A DNA stretch of 64,000 nucleotides, taken from contig NC_052019.1 of NCBI RefSeq assembly GCF_015832195.1, positions 47,681,016-47,745,015 on the forward strand, in the 5' to 3' direction. Below, piece after piece: positions 51,543-62,578 of the stretch. A program made the translations under genes and the position numbers. This DNA is from Motacilla alba alba (Eukaryota > Chordata > Aves > Passeriformes > Motacillidae). The notes below the pieces were generated by a model. That model had not been told where the DNA came from. It saw only the letters and a list, made by a program, of their open reading frames with translations, and did no database searches. Position 1 is the stretch's first letter, and every line of letters starts with the position of its first letter.

Positions 51543-54500
51543 GGTACTCCATCTGAGGGAGGTCAAGAGAGCAGCAGGTTTATGGAAAGGGCAGGACTCA
51601 AATTAATAAATGTGGGTGGGATGGAGATGGCGAGGTGCAGTTGTCTTTCACATCTAGTCACCCATGTTAATCTGTCTTAATTGCATTAGGGAGAACGAGC
51701 AGGCAGCAGAGCTGATGTTTGCTGAGGCTGATGTTTGTAACAGCTCTCGGCATCTGCTGGGAGATTTCACCAGGTCAGCTGCGCTGAGGGCAAAGAGGCC
51801 AATCTCAAGTGAAGGTAGACGCTGCCTGTACGTGTGCACATGTGTCTGTACTCGATTAGTGACAGGGATGTAAACATATGTGCGCATAAATGCTCTCAGG
51901 AAAGGTAGCTTAAAAGTTTGATGAATGTAATGCCCCTTCACTCCAAACTTAGGTGAGACCCACACTTTGCATGTTGAAAAAGCAGCTCTGAATTTCTCAT
52001 TTGCTCCTCTTGCACTTTGAACGTGATGTTTTCTCAGCAGATAATATTTATCTTGTTCCCCCACAATGTGCTGGCTCTTTCAGACTCTTTTTCTCTGGCC
52101 AAGCTTTTGAGCAATGAATTGTGTCATTGAGGCTTCAGTGCAGGTCAGAGTCTGAGTCTCACTAAGAACAAACTTTCCTGAGGCAAAGAGGGCAAGTTCT
52201 GGTCTGGAGGCTGAATGTCACCTAGAATTGAGGTTTTTGGCATTTCAGTCCATTTAAACTCATTGATGTATTTCTGCCAACTCCATGGTTTTGCTACATG
52301 CAAATCAGCAGCAGTGGGGAGGTAAAAATCCCCAAGCCTGCTCATGGCATCACTGTACCTGACGTGTGTCACCTGTGTATGGAGGTGACAGCCTGATTTA
52401 AAGATGCCTCCAAGCCCTTTTGGCCCGTGCACACCTATGGTGGTATCTGTGGGTGGAGAAGAGTAGAGAATAGCAGCATGAGAGTGCAGAGACCTTGTGA
52501 GCATATTCATATTCAGTTGATCCAGCAGCTGCAAGGAATTTGCATTTTTAAACAATGCCTTTATTACCTGCCCCCTGTCTTGCTTTCCTGGTTTGTTTTC
52601 TGTCTTTAGGTATGGCAGTGGTGAAGGCAGGGAGCTGCCCCTCAGCAGAGCACTGAGCTGGGTATGAAATGGGACATGTAATGAAAGCTGCCAGGTAAAG
52701 GGCTTGTCCTGGGCTCATCTTTTTCTCATTCCTTTTCCCAGTCACCTTTCCAGTCCACCCTGTGGTCCCACAGGAAAGCAGCAGCCTTTTCTTTCTGCAG
52801 GGAGCTGGTTGGCATCCCCATCATTCTGTGGATGTGCATGTTGTAGCAGCATCCACAGAATGCAGCTGTGGAAAGCTTCTTTTTAAGGTACATCCTCCCT
52901 CTCCCCAGGGCAGTTGAGAAAGCAGGGGGCCTGCATTCATCTCCTTTTCCTCATGCTGCAAAACCAGCCCTGTTTTAAGGTATCACAAATTTTGGCTGGC
53001 CTGAGTGTGGGGAAAGCAGGATGCAGGATGCTGTCAGCACTACTACCCAATGAAATGAGAAGCAAACCTTGGTTTGTTCTGGGTGGGATGTTGCAGGCTG
53101 CTGACAGTCTGGGGCTATTCCTCCAAACAGATTAATTGGTTGTTGTGTGGCTTTCAAGGTTATTCAGGTTGAAAAAAAAAAATTCCCCTCACTTTTCCCC
53201 ACTTAACGGTTGGACATTCCTTCTGCCAGTGGGTTTAGAAAAACACTCACAGTGTGCCAGGCCTCATCCCATGGGAAGCGCTAAATGAGATTTAACAATT
53301 AACATCTATTTCCGAGCCACCCAAAAGGTGTTGACACTCTCCCTGCTGTTAGATGCTAAGCAATGAGCTGCCTGCACATGCTGATTAGTCTCACACGTGT
53401 GGCCGGGAGTCTCGTATGTGGTGGCACTCCCCAGTGCCTGCTCTGTTTGGTGCCCCTTCCCCAGAGGTGAGGGCTTGGGACCTCTTTCCAAAGTACCTCT
53501 GTGCTGGTACAGGATGAACCTCAAGGGCAGAGCATCCTGAGGAGGGATGGGCACCAACTGGTGCAGCTCAGTGAGCAGCCAAACTCACTGCCAAAGCATG
53601 GAGAAATGCTTTTAATTTAAATGCACAGGCACTTTAAAGTCAGGGGAGCAATCTTAGTGACAGTGTGACCCAGCCTGCCTGGGCTTTAACACATCAAATT
53701 GAAGAGAGCAGCACAGCTCCCACTTGAAACAGGGGCAATTTAGAGATGGATTTCCCTAAAGAAAAGGGAAATTCCCCTAGGCAGCAGAAACCTCTTGTCT
53801 TCTTTTGGTGCTTTTTGAAGGATTTCAATGGCATTAAATCTCTCTGAGTCCTGCAGGTCTGTTTTTTCTCCTGAGGTAATGGTGTTGGTTGGAAAATTGC
53901 CTATAAAATGTCCATCCTTTGAGATTACAACCTGGGGAGTTGACTTTTGTTTGTTAATTTTGTCAACGTATTTATTTCACATTAAGGTGTGGAAAAAATA
54001 TATTTACAAGAAAGCAGCCACCAAGATAGTCAGACCATCAAGCTTTGATGGTCTCTTTCAGCTTTGAACAGAAAGTGTTGTTCTCTGCACTTCGAAGCCA
54101 GCCCAAATCAGCACAAACAATCGTTAAGCATTAGCAAAGGCTGTGAGTGCCAATAGTCCTAATATTAAGCCTTGTGGTGCTCTCCCTGGAGCTGTCTGAC
54201 TCGATTGCATCCTGTTACACTTGCAATCTGCTTTCTGCTATCAGCTGATAGACTGGCAGACATTTAAATTGTCATTTGGAAAAATCTGAGAGCGCTTGGT
54301 GTGGGACATTTTGGGTTTTTCTCTGGCTTTTTTTTTTCATGTTCTGACAAAATGTTATGGTTACCAGAGGGCAGCCTGGGGAAGGGCTTGATCTTCCTTG
54401 GTGCTGAACAGCAGCAGCTTGCTTTTGGGCTGGTATAGTCCACAGCAGGGACAGCTGAGAGGAAGGGTGAGCCTTGTTAGGTGTGAGAGATGTCAGTGTG

Positions 54501-54839
54501 CTGTTCCCACCTCCGTCCTCATCCTCTATCCCTGTCCCTTATTTGATTTGTTTTCCGAGGAGACATGGGAGAAGGAGATGCCAGCCTTCTGCAGCCCAGC
54601 GAGACACAAAACTTTTTGCGGGGTTTTGTTGTGCAAGGAGACAGCATGAGGGACGGGGGGAGCTAAGTGTCATGGAGCTGGGGTTTGGGCTCGGCTCAAG
54701 GATAAACTTACATCTTCCTCGGGAGACTGAGGGGAAGAGAAGTTGTTGTTCTAACGTGAACAAGGAGGTTCTTCCTCCTCAAACTATTGTGCCCCTCATC
54801 CCCCTGGCACAAAACACGGGGGAACAGGGAAAGCCCCCT
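51543..54839. other. non-coding stretch with weak exon-like signals
   Basis: A good acceptor (a long T/C run ending GTCTTTAG) at about 52608 precedes a short segment with a GTATGA donor near 52658, but it has no coding bias. A minus-strand frame at 52145-52555 (136 codons) contains a KPWSWQKY stretch that superficially recalls MBT domains, but the rest does not fit. Nothing here is annotated as a gene. Confidence 0.45.
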
Positions 54840-55220
54840 CTTGCCATCAGACCCTCCTGCAATCCTGGCCCTCGGGGCCGCATCCCAGTGCTGCGGGAGT
54901 CACTGCCTGGGTGAACAGGGCTCCTCCCGAGCTCCCACCCTCCTCCCCATCACCTCCGCCTTGCCCGGATGAAAGGCTCTTTGCTGGACACACCTGGCAG
55001 CCCTGGCGCCTGCAGTCGCCTTTCAGTCTCATGGAAGATTTCCCTGCGCAAACTCTCCCGGCTGCCCGAGGTGAGAAGCTGCTGCTGCCAGCGGCGCTGC
55101 TCGATGCCTGCCATTTCGGCACCCGCAGGCGTGAGACACCACCGGGGATGCCAGCTGCTGGCACAGCCTGCGGTGGCATTAAACACTAATTCATTTACTC
55201 CATTTAGCTACGGGCGAGGC
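54840..55220. promoter_or_regulatory. small CpG islet, possible alternative promoter
   Basis: About 380 bases with clearly raised GC and CpG content compared with both flanks. Open frames on both strands reflect the composition. A GAG|GTGAGA donor on the plus strand at 55070/55071 and a short ATG frame before it suggest a first exon. It is much weaker than the 40.4-42.5 kb island. Confidence 0.45.
55031..55070 (+). CDS. possible first coding exon (candidate 2)
   Basis: An ATG with G at +4 opens 13 codons (MEDFPAQTLPAAR) that end in phase 1 at the strong donor CCCGAG|GTGAGA. Phase 1 is what the candidate exon at 62286 needs, so the two would splice in frame across a 7.2 kb intron. The frame is open upstream of the ATG back to 54911, so the start could lie further 5'. 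An overlapping frame starting at 54969 reaches the same donor in phase 0 and would not join. It lies in a CpG islet that could be its promoter. Support is phase compatibility and splice strength only. The minus-strand exon candidates at 60.3-60.8 kb would lie inside the intron. Confidence 0.25.
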
Positions 55221-56825
55221 ATTTCCAGAGGATTTAAAATGTGCAGGGACATGAATTTCCCCCTCCTGAATGCTTATGTGTAAGGCTCTCATTTGCACAG
55301 GAGGTTTCCTGTAGGATTTGGCTGGGATGCCGACCCTGAGGGCAGCTTTTGCATCCTTAGATCTGCTGTGTGGGAAGGATCTTTAGATGTGGAAAACCTT
55401 CTTACAAATGCTATCTGCCCGGCTGCTGGATTTGGGACACTTTGTCGTGAGAGAGTATTTTTTAATTTTTGGTTGTAGCTCTATGAGATAATGAACTGCA
55501 GCATGTCCTGGAATATCTACCTGTATACAAATCATTAACCTAGTGTGAGAAAAATCATTTGCCCGGCAAAGTTTAGCTCCTTGGTGCTGCTTTATGCAAA
55601 TAAATTCTAAAAGCAAACAAAACCTGACAACCTCATTTTTGTCTGTAATGGACCACAGCTGTCCTGTTGCCTTCCTCCTGAGAGAGGGCTGCACACATCC
55701 CCAGTCAAGGAGCGCCATCACATGTGCCTAAGCTGTGCTCAAGGACTCAAGGAATGCTCCTTTGGTGAGCATATTTCTTCCATGGAAGACACTTGTTTTG
55801 GAGGGGATTGGGAAGCCACAAGATGCAGGTACATCCCAGCTGATGGCACATCCTTTGACCTGCTTTACACCGACATGTGAAAACCATCCTTCTTCATTCC
55901 TTCAGTTCTGTGCATGGGACTAGGATTGGCCTAGGGGCTGGACCCCATGTGCATGGTGGAAAGGAGAGCTGCCGGGTGGTTTGGGACAGTTTGGTTTAAT
56001 CTCATCTGCCAAAAACAGTCTCACGGGAGTCTGAGGAGAGAAATGAGTGCCAGGCTTGCCTAATGGCTGCACTGCAGGGGAAAAACCTGCTAAAAATCCT
56101 CAGGCAAATGTAGGAAGCCTAGGAGAACCAAAGGGCACTTTGGTAGATGCTCTGAAGTGCTCCGGGAGCAAAGTTAGGACCACCAGTTAAACAGCAGGCT
56201 CATGACTCCAAAATACAGTCTCAACATGCTCTTTTCAGGCTCTCTTGCTTCCTCAAGGAAGGGCTCTGCAAGAGACCAGACCAAAACACAGGAAAAGTGG
56301 GTGCTGTGCATCTCTCCCACCTCCCTTCCCATGTCCTCTTGGCTTTGTTGGGAAGGAAAGGTGCTGGTGGTGCTCTCCCTGCCACAGCTGAGCCTCCAGC
56401 TGCATAGGCAGGTGCGGGTTGTGCACATCTGCCACTGTACCTAGAGGCCAAGTTTGTTCCTTGCAGCATCTGTTGGGGAGAAAATATCTCCTGCCACAGA
56501 AAGGGGCTTCATAAGGGACAGGCAAAGTGCCATTATGTCACTGCCTTCTCCCCTCCAAGGAACCAGAGATCTCAGAAGCACCACCAAACACTTCCAGGGA
56601 ACTTAATCCCCTACTCAGAGACCGCACAGGGGACGGTGACTGGACCAAACCCTGCAGGGAAGGCTAGGACAAGAAGCTGCTTACATGCCCTGAGGAGAAG
56701 CTCCTTTCCCTTTTCCAGGTGACAGGTTTATGACATGTGGCTGAAGGATGCTTAGTTTCTCAGAAGTGCCAATAGTTGCCAAATTAGGTGTCCTGTCATG
56801 GGACAAATGACTGCATAGGCAGTCA

Positions 56826-56892
56826 CGCATGTATGCGTGCATATATATGCAGATTTATATGCATGCATATTTGCATGCGTACGGCACGTGCA
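56826..56892. repeat. alternating purine-pyrimidine stretch (GCATGC/ATGCAT-rich)
   Basis: Repeated ATGCAT, GCATGC and TATATA units with near-continuous purine-pyrimidine alternation ending in ACGTGCAC. Such DNA can adopt left-handed or hairpin structures. It is best regarded as low-complexity sequence. Confidence 0.6.
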
Positions 56893-58139
56893 CCCAAAGG
56901 TTTTATCAGGGAACAGGTCTGACTCTGTGGCACAGAGATATCACATCATGGCACATGTTCCCCACCATCCCTGGCTCCCTCCTTCTCTCCTGGGGGCTTT
57001 AGGGGCATCCTCTCCAGTGTGGGGCTCAGCAGCACAGCCTTTGGCACCGGCTGCTTCCCATGGTGCTGCTCTGAGTCAGCACAGGTGGCACATGATTCAT
57101 CTCTTGCATCAGTATGATGCTCATCTGCACAGTCTCAGGTTTGATGTGTTTTTCCTCTATTTTTCTTTTTTTTTTTTTTTTAATGGCAAGATGATTAATC
57201 TCCTTGTGCTGGTACTTCAAAAGCTTCAGTCCTGGGGGCACTGTCTTAGGTGGTTGGTCTTCTAAAGAAAACTGGGCTACCACTTCTCTTTCTCTGTGCT
57301 AAGCTGCACTGTCTGGCTTTTTGCACTTTGCTCCTTCCTTTCATGTTAACTTATGGTTGGCTTTTTGTAGCATCCAGACAGCATTAGCTCTCCAGGAGTG
57401 ATAATTTTCCCTTCCACCTCATCCCTAATAATTTAGGAGGACAGTGATTACCACAACATCCTCGAATCTCACTGTTGCAGGACTTGGTCTAAAGATAGTG
57501 AAATGGTTTGGCTGAAAATGTCTTACACTACCAGAAAAGTCTCCCTAGCTGCCTCTCCCTGGACTGAGTGGGCATGTCCCTCCTGAAGGAAACCAGAATG
57601 CTCACCATTGTGGAAAAACACATATTCAGCTTTCAGCAGCACAGAGGTGAAACCCTTTAATTTGTCAGCAATGTTAGAGATTGGTCCTCAGTTGTAATTG
57701 CTGGCTCCTGAAGCGGAGAGAAAGAGCTGCTGGAGGTAATGAGAGTGGGAGGCACAAGGGCTTTAAATTGGGTGTTTGCAGGTGCCAGCTGGAGATGGAC
57801 AAGGGGACATCAAAGAACCATGAGATTGTTCCAGACACCGAGATAACTTTCAAAGTACAAATATATCTATCAAGAGGAAGGAAATACCCTTTCTTCCAGG
57901 AAGAAAATATCCCCATGGATGTGGAAAAGAGGAACAGTGAAGGAGAAGGGGAAAGGTCCAGTCCCTGGCATGGATGCAGCAGAGACCACGTGGGTTTCTG
58001 GCTTTGATTTTGATTTTAGTGTTTCTTGAAAAATAGTAATAGTTTCTCAGAATATTTTGGCAGGTGTGAAATGTGTCCTCACCACGGATATGTTTTCACT
58101 GCTGTGGTGCTCCCTCTGAAGTGGGCTGTAAAAAGCCTG

Positions 58140-58290
58140 CCTTTCTAATTGAATTTGTGTGTAGATGAAGAAGGTATAATCTAGGATAATTAATGCTAAT
58201 TAATTATTGCATGGTCAAATGAGCAGGAAATGCATATAGAAGCTTGAAAAAAATTAATTATATGAAAATAGGATAATTGCTTGTGTGTTC
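58140..58290. promoter_or_regulatory. candidate conserved non-coding element
   Basis: Dense TAATTA, TTAATTAAT and ATGCATAT motifs around a non-repetitive core, resembling vertebrate developmental enhancers bound by homeodomain and POU factors. Conservation cannot be tested here, and simple AT richness is the main alternative. Confidence 0.25.
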
Positions 58291-60307
58291 AGATGCACAT
58301 TTATCTGAGCAAGCATATACTCAGCATTTTAAAAAGGGTTACTGTAGGACAAAAAAAAAAGCTGTGAAGAGAATACATTTCCTAAAAGACTCCCTATTGC
58401 ATATTAAGAAAACCCCAAAGCTAGCAAAAAAAATAGATAAAGTTAAGAAGAGGCTAGTTTCAGTATCACTTGCTTTTGAAAGGGAAAACATTGACATCAC
58501 ACAGCCTCCTGCACTCTCACCATACAAATACACCTGGCCTCTGAATGTAGCCATTGTTTAAAAAAAAACCCAGAAAAGGCTAAATTTTGGTACTTTGTCT
58601 CAGAATGTGCAGCGTTTTGTTTTGTGAGGAACTGCAGTGAAGCTGGAGAAAGCAAGGTGAGAAGGCTGAGGGGTGAATGGCTGAGACCCATGGGATGGGA
58701 GGGTGCAGAGGCAAACTGATGGTTTTTACATCTGCCACAACTTGGCCCAAATACCCATTGCAGCTGCTGCAGACAGGAGCTGGTTTCCTTACAAATACAA
58801 AAATACTTGCTTAGAAAGTCTCCAGAGCTATCAGGATCCAGGTTTTCTTCCCATATGTTTTTTCCCCTGTCAGCTCCCTGATTGTGTTGCATGATGAAAT
58901 GCTCCTCCTTAGCGGCCGAGGCTGGGCTCAGAGCTGGTGGAGGCAGGAGGGGATGGTGGCTGCAGCCTGGGAAACTGGGGTTACTTAAAGGGACCTGTGG
59001 GGTTCACCTCCCCCTCTCCACAGGCTCTTGTGCTTAGGTGTTACAGCGCTGCATTGCTAAGCAGGTGCATCACCTCCAGGGTTACTGGAGGGATGTATGG
59101 GACAGTTTGTGATGGAAAATCTGCCCAGGGAGCATGAGATGGACTCCTGGGGGAGAGAGATTTAAACCACAAACCTTTGTAGCCAAAATTTCTCACTTTC
59201 TTCCTCCTCCTTGTCCAAGGATCCTGATTTTAGATGGTTTATTGAAAAAGCAAGCTTGCCAAAGGTTTGCAAAAAGTTGCTTGGTGGGAACCCTAATTTT
59301 TTCCTGTAAGTGTGTTTGATTCAGAAATTCATCCTAACCCTTGTCTGAAGACTTGCAGTGCCCAGACACATGTTTATCTGCTTACACCTTTCCTCTGAGA
59401 AGAAAGTGGTAGGAAGATGAGCAGAGCTTGGACCTTTCTCCATAGAAGAGCACCACAGTTTGCTGTTGTACTTAGTACTTAGTACACCTTAGTACTGACT
59501 TTCTATCATCTTTGGAGAAAAAAAAAAGAGAGATGGAGGAGCTGTCCTTGGAAATGGATAATGGGCTCAGCATTTTCTGGGACCTGCCTTGTCTGGAGGG
59601 CTGGAGGAGGAGCTCAGTGCTGCACCTTAAGGCAGAAGTCCTCAAAAATATCTAACAGCTAAATTCAGGTCTCTAAAAGGCTGCTGCGACCCTGGTTCAG
59701 GATTCATTGAATATTTTATACAGGCATCAGGTTAGCTTTCAGGAAGTGGGTGGATGAAAGTGTGAGGGGGAGTGTGTGATTTGTATTAAATTAGAAATAA
59801 TCAGTTAAGCCAATAGTGGTTCCAGGGAGCCCCAGCAGACCATTTCCTGTAATTGATTTTTTTGGGAGCCCCGTGGATAGAGCTTTTCTTTTTCATAATG
59901 GATCTGTCCCCTGATGATTAACTAAGTAATTCCTCTAGCAATTACCTCCTCTCTGAAATGACAGTTTCATTTGGCTTAGAAGTTACTGGGAGCTGCTCTG
60001 ATCACGAAGCCTGTGCAGTTTACACCACGGGGAAGTCCCACCTCATCCCTCCAACAAAAACATCCCTCTCAGCTTCGTCTGGCCCCACAGCTTGAGCTCC
60101 ATGCTCTGTCCTCTGTACTGCCCACTTGCACATGAGAACCTCCTGGCAACACTGTCAATGTGACATAGAGATGGCAAACAGCTCCCACCTTGGCCCTGGC
60201 ACAAGGGCTGTGCCTGGTCTCTCATTGGGCACTGAAGCCTGCTGGGCTGGAAGGGAGATGTTGGGATATGCAGGGGTGCAGGAATGCACAGGCATCTCAT
60301 TTCTCAC

Positions 60308-60527
60308 CTGGAACCTTGGCATTTGGTGACACTGGGGATGCAGTGGTGCTGGGCAGTAGCTCAGGCAGGAGTGACTTGTCCTCCCTCAGCAGCCACAGGG
60401 TGGTGAGCGTTTGCAGTTGGAGGTGTGACCGCTCACGGAGGACAGGTCTCCATCTGCATGCGGGGCCAAACGTGACACAGATCGTCTGGATGTCGATGTT
60501 GTCCACTGAGATGCATTTTGGGCATAC
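60308..60527 (-). CDS. candidate internal coding exon, gene not recognised
   Basis: On the minus strand the acceptor TGTTATGTCCTAG precedes a 220-base segment that ends at a strong donor, TTCCAG|GTGAGA. One frame is open throughout (phase 0 in, phase 1 out). It encodes 73 residues starting VCPKCISVDNIDIQTICVTF, with a CxxC pair near the start and a Leu-rich middle (LTTLWLLREDKSLLPELL). Third codon positions are G or C in 48 of 73 codons. The preceding candidate exon (60756-60840) ends in phase 0, as needed. Doubt: a plus-strand frame across the same bases (60190-60531) is also open with similar third-position GC, but it lacks splice sites at both ends and has an atypically GC-rich second position. 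I do not recognise the protein. Confidence 0.45.
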
Positions 60528-60755
60528 CTAGGACATAACAGACACATTTCTGATATTCCATTGTCTTGTGTTTAAAATTGCCTCCTGAACTCTAGTAGTT
60601 AGTAGGGCATGATTAACCACTTTCACCCTTGAGAGGGAGCTGCACAGGCACACCTTTTCCCAGAAGAAAGCTGTAAACTTGAGGGTGTGTGATGGAGACA
60701 AGTCCCTATGGCTACTGGCCAACAGCGAGTGATTACAAACCAGCAGGGCACTCAC

Positions 60756-60840
60756 TTCCTTCAGCTTTGTATAAACTGGATAATTATCCTTTGGCTTGGG
60801 TATCATCCGTGCAGTGTTGGCTTGTCTAGTTGGCAGGAGC
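60756..60840 (-). CDS. candidate internal coding exon upstream of 60527
   Basis: A minus-strand segment of 85 bases between an acceptor-like GACTGAACAG and a donor GAA|GTGAGT. Its open frame, read in the phase of the next exon, gives a hydrophilic peptide containing MIPKPKDNYPVYTKLKE, and it would splice in phase 0 to VCPKC. An alternative acceptor (CCAACTAG) would shorten it. Third positions are not GC-biased and the polypyrimidine tract is mediocre, so this is weaker than the 60308-60527 exon. The intron between them would be 228 bases. Confidence 0.3.
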
Positions 60841-62285
60841 CTGTTCAGTCTAAGCAACAGGAAGTTTCCTCTGTGAATACTTAAAACTTTAATAATTATT
60901 TATTGAATAAGTAGGATGAGAGCCAGGACACAGAAGAAATGTGAGGAGTTTCCCAGGTGACTTTCCAAAGTCTTTGAGATACTAGCAGGTCCAGCTCTAA
61001 AGTTATTAAAAGGAAAGAAAATCCTCTCTAAAGAGCTTTTGGCTATTCTTCTTGCTCTCTTTCCCTCCCTCATTTATCTGGCCAAATCTCTTCAATCTGC
61101 CTTTATTTAGTGAGGTTGAGGAAACTTTTTTTTTTATAAACTGAGTCCTTCCTGTGTGATCTTGGTGGAAGAGATAGAAGAAGAGAATACAAATCACAGT
61201 ACCATATTTATTCCTGACAATGGGAGCTGTTGCTGCTAGTCCCGAGACAAACAGATAAGTCCAGTAATTATAGATAAGTGTTTTTGTTTGATCTGTATAA
61301 CAGTTTCTGCATTTTCAGGTAATTTCCCTTAGGTGTTCACAGGCAGGTGGGAAGCTCTTCTTATACAGTCTATATTTTAATCTATTTTCAATTGACTTGT
61401 TTGTGAGCAGAAAAACAACTTTCTTCCATTTTTAGGACTAAGCCTTTTTCTGAGACTGTATATGAGCTGAAGTTATGACAGGATTTAATATTATACTTTC
61501 TGACTTCTGCCCTTTTCTCCAAGTAAGTCAGCAAATAAAATCAAATAAAATACCCAGTTGCCTCACTCTTGATTTTTCCCAGTAGTGAGAACTTCAAAAT
61601 GCCCTGGCATGTTGCAAGGCCACCTTACAATACAGAACCCAAAAGCCCAGGTGAAGATTTGTCCTAAGCCTGCTAGAAGTTATGAAAACTTCTCCAGAGA
61701 AGTGAGAGCGGTGTGTGAATAACTCAAAGCATTCATTTTCCTAGCCTTGAGATTCCTCTGAAAGCCCACTGGGATGTTTTCCAGAGGTATGAACAGACTC
61801 AGAGGCGCTTTGCTAAATCCCATTTGCAAGCTCACACGCTGTCAGAACTTCAGGGCTGCTTGCAGACACACTGCCCTGGCCAGGAGGTTTGAAAGAGGAC
61901 ATGAGCTGAAGCCAGCTCCATAAGGGAGTGATGAAGCCAAGAAATTGCTATCCCACCTTCAGCTCCCTGAAACAAAGCCAAAGTGATGGGGCAGGCTGGG
62001 CTGTTAGCAGGATGGCTCATGCAGGTGTTTAGAAAGCACTTGCCTGTCTGAAACTCCCCACTCTGTTGGTGCTTTAGGTGATTGTGAGAAGTTTCTGCTA
62101 AGCAAGGGTGTATTTTTTGATGTCTGAAGTGAATGCAATATTAGGTCGCTTGTCAGTTTGACTGGCAATTGTTCTTTTAGTGGTGAAAGAGCAGCAATTT
62201 GAGAAGATCTAAAGCAAACTAGGTATGTTGAGCTCTGAATCTTGCTCTTCCTCCTCTTCTCCACTCTTTGTGGTCCCAAGAGCAG
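60841..62285. other. non-coding stretch between opposite-strand exon candidates
   Basis: AT-rich, not CpG-rich, with no obvious promoter and no recognised repeat. If the minus and plus exon candidates belong to head-to-head genes, their missing first exons or shared promoter would be expected here, and none is evident. That argues for starts elsewhere. Confidence 0.45.
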
Positions 62286-62392
62286 TAGCATTGCTCCAGT
62301 ACAACAGCATTCTCCGCTCCTACATCGAGGCTCAGTTTGACCCTAACAGCAACCCCAAAAGGAGTGGCCACTGGGTCTGGCTGAAGAAGAGA
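62286..62392 (+). CDS. candidate internal coding exon, gene not recognised
   Basis: A long C/T run (CTTGCTCTTCCTCCTCTTCTCCACTC region, 62240-62270) leads to an acceptor at AGAGCAG, and the segment ends at a consensus donor AGA|GTAAGT. The open frame (phase 1 in, phase 0 out) encodes about 36 residues including LLQYNSILRSYIEAQ and KRSGHWVWLKKR. G/C content by codon position, counted on 36 codons, is 16, 14 and 27, the third-position excess expected of real avian coding sequence. It has no Met, so an upstream coding exon is required. Acceptors at 62280 and 62282 are alternatives. On the minus strand the same donor region also resembles an acceptor (TCTCTTCTTCAG), but that frame has no codon bias. 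I cannot name the protein. Confidence 0.5.
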
Positions 62393-62412
62393 GTAAGTAG
62401 GTGGCTTCCTTT

Positions 62413-62516
62413 TCTTCCCATGGCAGAGAGCGTGGCCCAAGAATCATAGAATGGTTTGGGTTGGAAGTGAATGTGAGGATCCCACAGTTCCAACCCTGCT
62501 CTCTGCCATGGGAAGA
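62413..62516. repeat. 19-bp perfect inverted repeat at the CR1 edge
   Basis: Positions 62413-62431 are the exact reverse complement of 62498-62516, with a 66-base loop. The right arm lies inside the CR1 fragment, where the family has a related CCATGG segment; the left arm lies outside it, 20 bases after the candidate 5' splice site at 62392. RNA from either strand could form a stable hairpin. Confidence 0.9.
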
Positions 62517-62578
62517 GAGACCTTCCAGGTTGCTCAACACCCTGTCCAACATGAATTTGAACACTTCCAGGAATGGGG
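62442..62578 (-). mobile_element. CR1 LINE 3'-end fragment
   Basis: The plus strand reads AATCATAGAATGGTTTGGG, then TTGGAAG, GTTCCAACCCTG, TGCCATGG, ACCTTCCAGGTTGCTCAA, CCTGTCCAACAT, TTGAACACTTCCAGG and AATGGGG, in the order of the reverse complement of the CR1 3' end. The element is therefore on the minus strand and truncated to about 137 bases, as is usual for CR1. It is diverged and inactive and encodes no protein. It is the best evidence for a bird or close reptile genome, and it would lie in the intron between the two plus-strand exon candidates. Confidence 0.9.

Larger units (their letters stand above)
55221..60307. other. non-coding or intronic stretch
   Basis: Includes a T16 run (57166-57181), a purine-pyrimidine alternating stretch (56826-56892) and two blocks rich in homeodomain-like motifs (58140-58290 and 59770-59960). 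Several minus-strand donor-like sequences occur, for example at about 58078 and 58517. No further exon is convincing. A 44-base segment near 58078-58125 on the minus strand could continue the frame of the 60308-60527 exon but is too short to support. Confidence 0.45.

Noticed and set aside
52145..52555. Minus-strand frame with a KPWSWQKY stretch resembling an MBT-domain start
   Set aside because: The similarity covers only about eight residues; the Gly, Lys-Leu-Glu and Asp-Phe-Trp features of MBT domains do not follow, and there are no splice borders.
60190..60531. Plus-strand 113-codon frame across the minus-strand exon candidate
   Set aside because: Third-position GC is similar, but its second codon position is unusually GC-rich, it lacks splice sites at both ends, and its product is Ser/Arg-rich without a family. 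The minus-strand reading fits better, though not decisively.
61140..61175. TTCCTGTGTGATCTTGG motif resembling part of a MIR SINE
   Set aside because: Only about 17 bases match and neither flank continues the family consensus.
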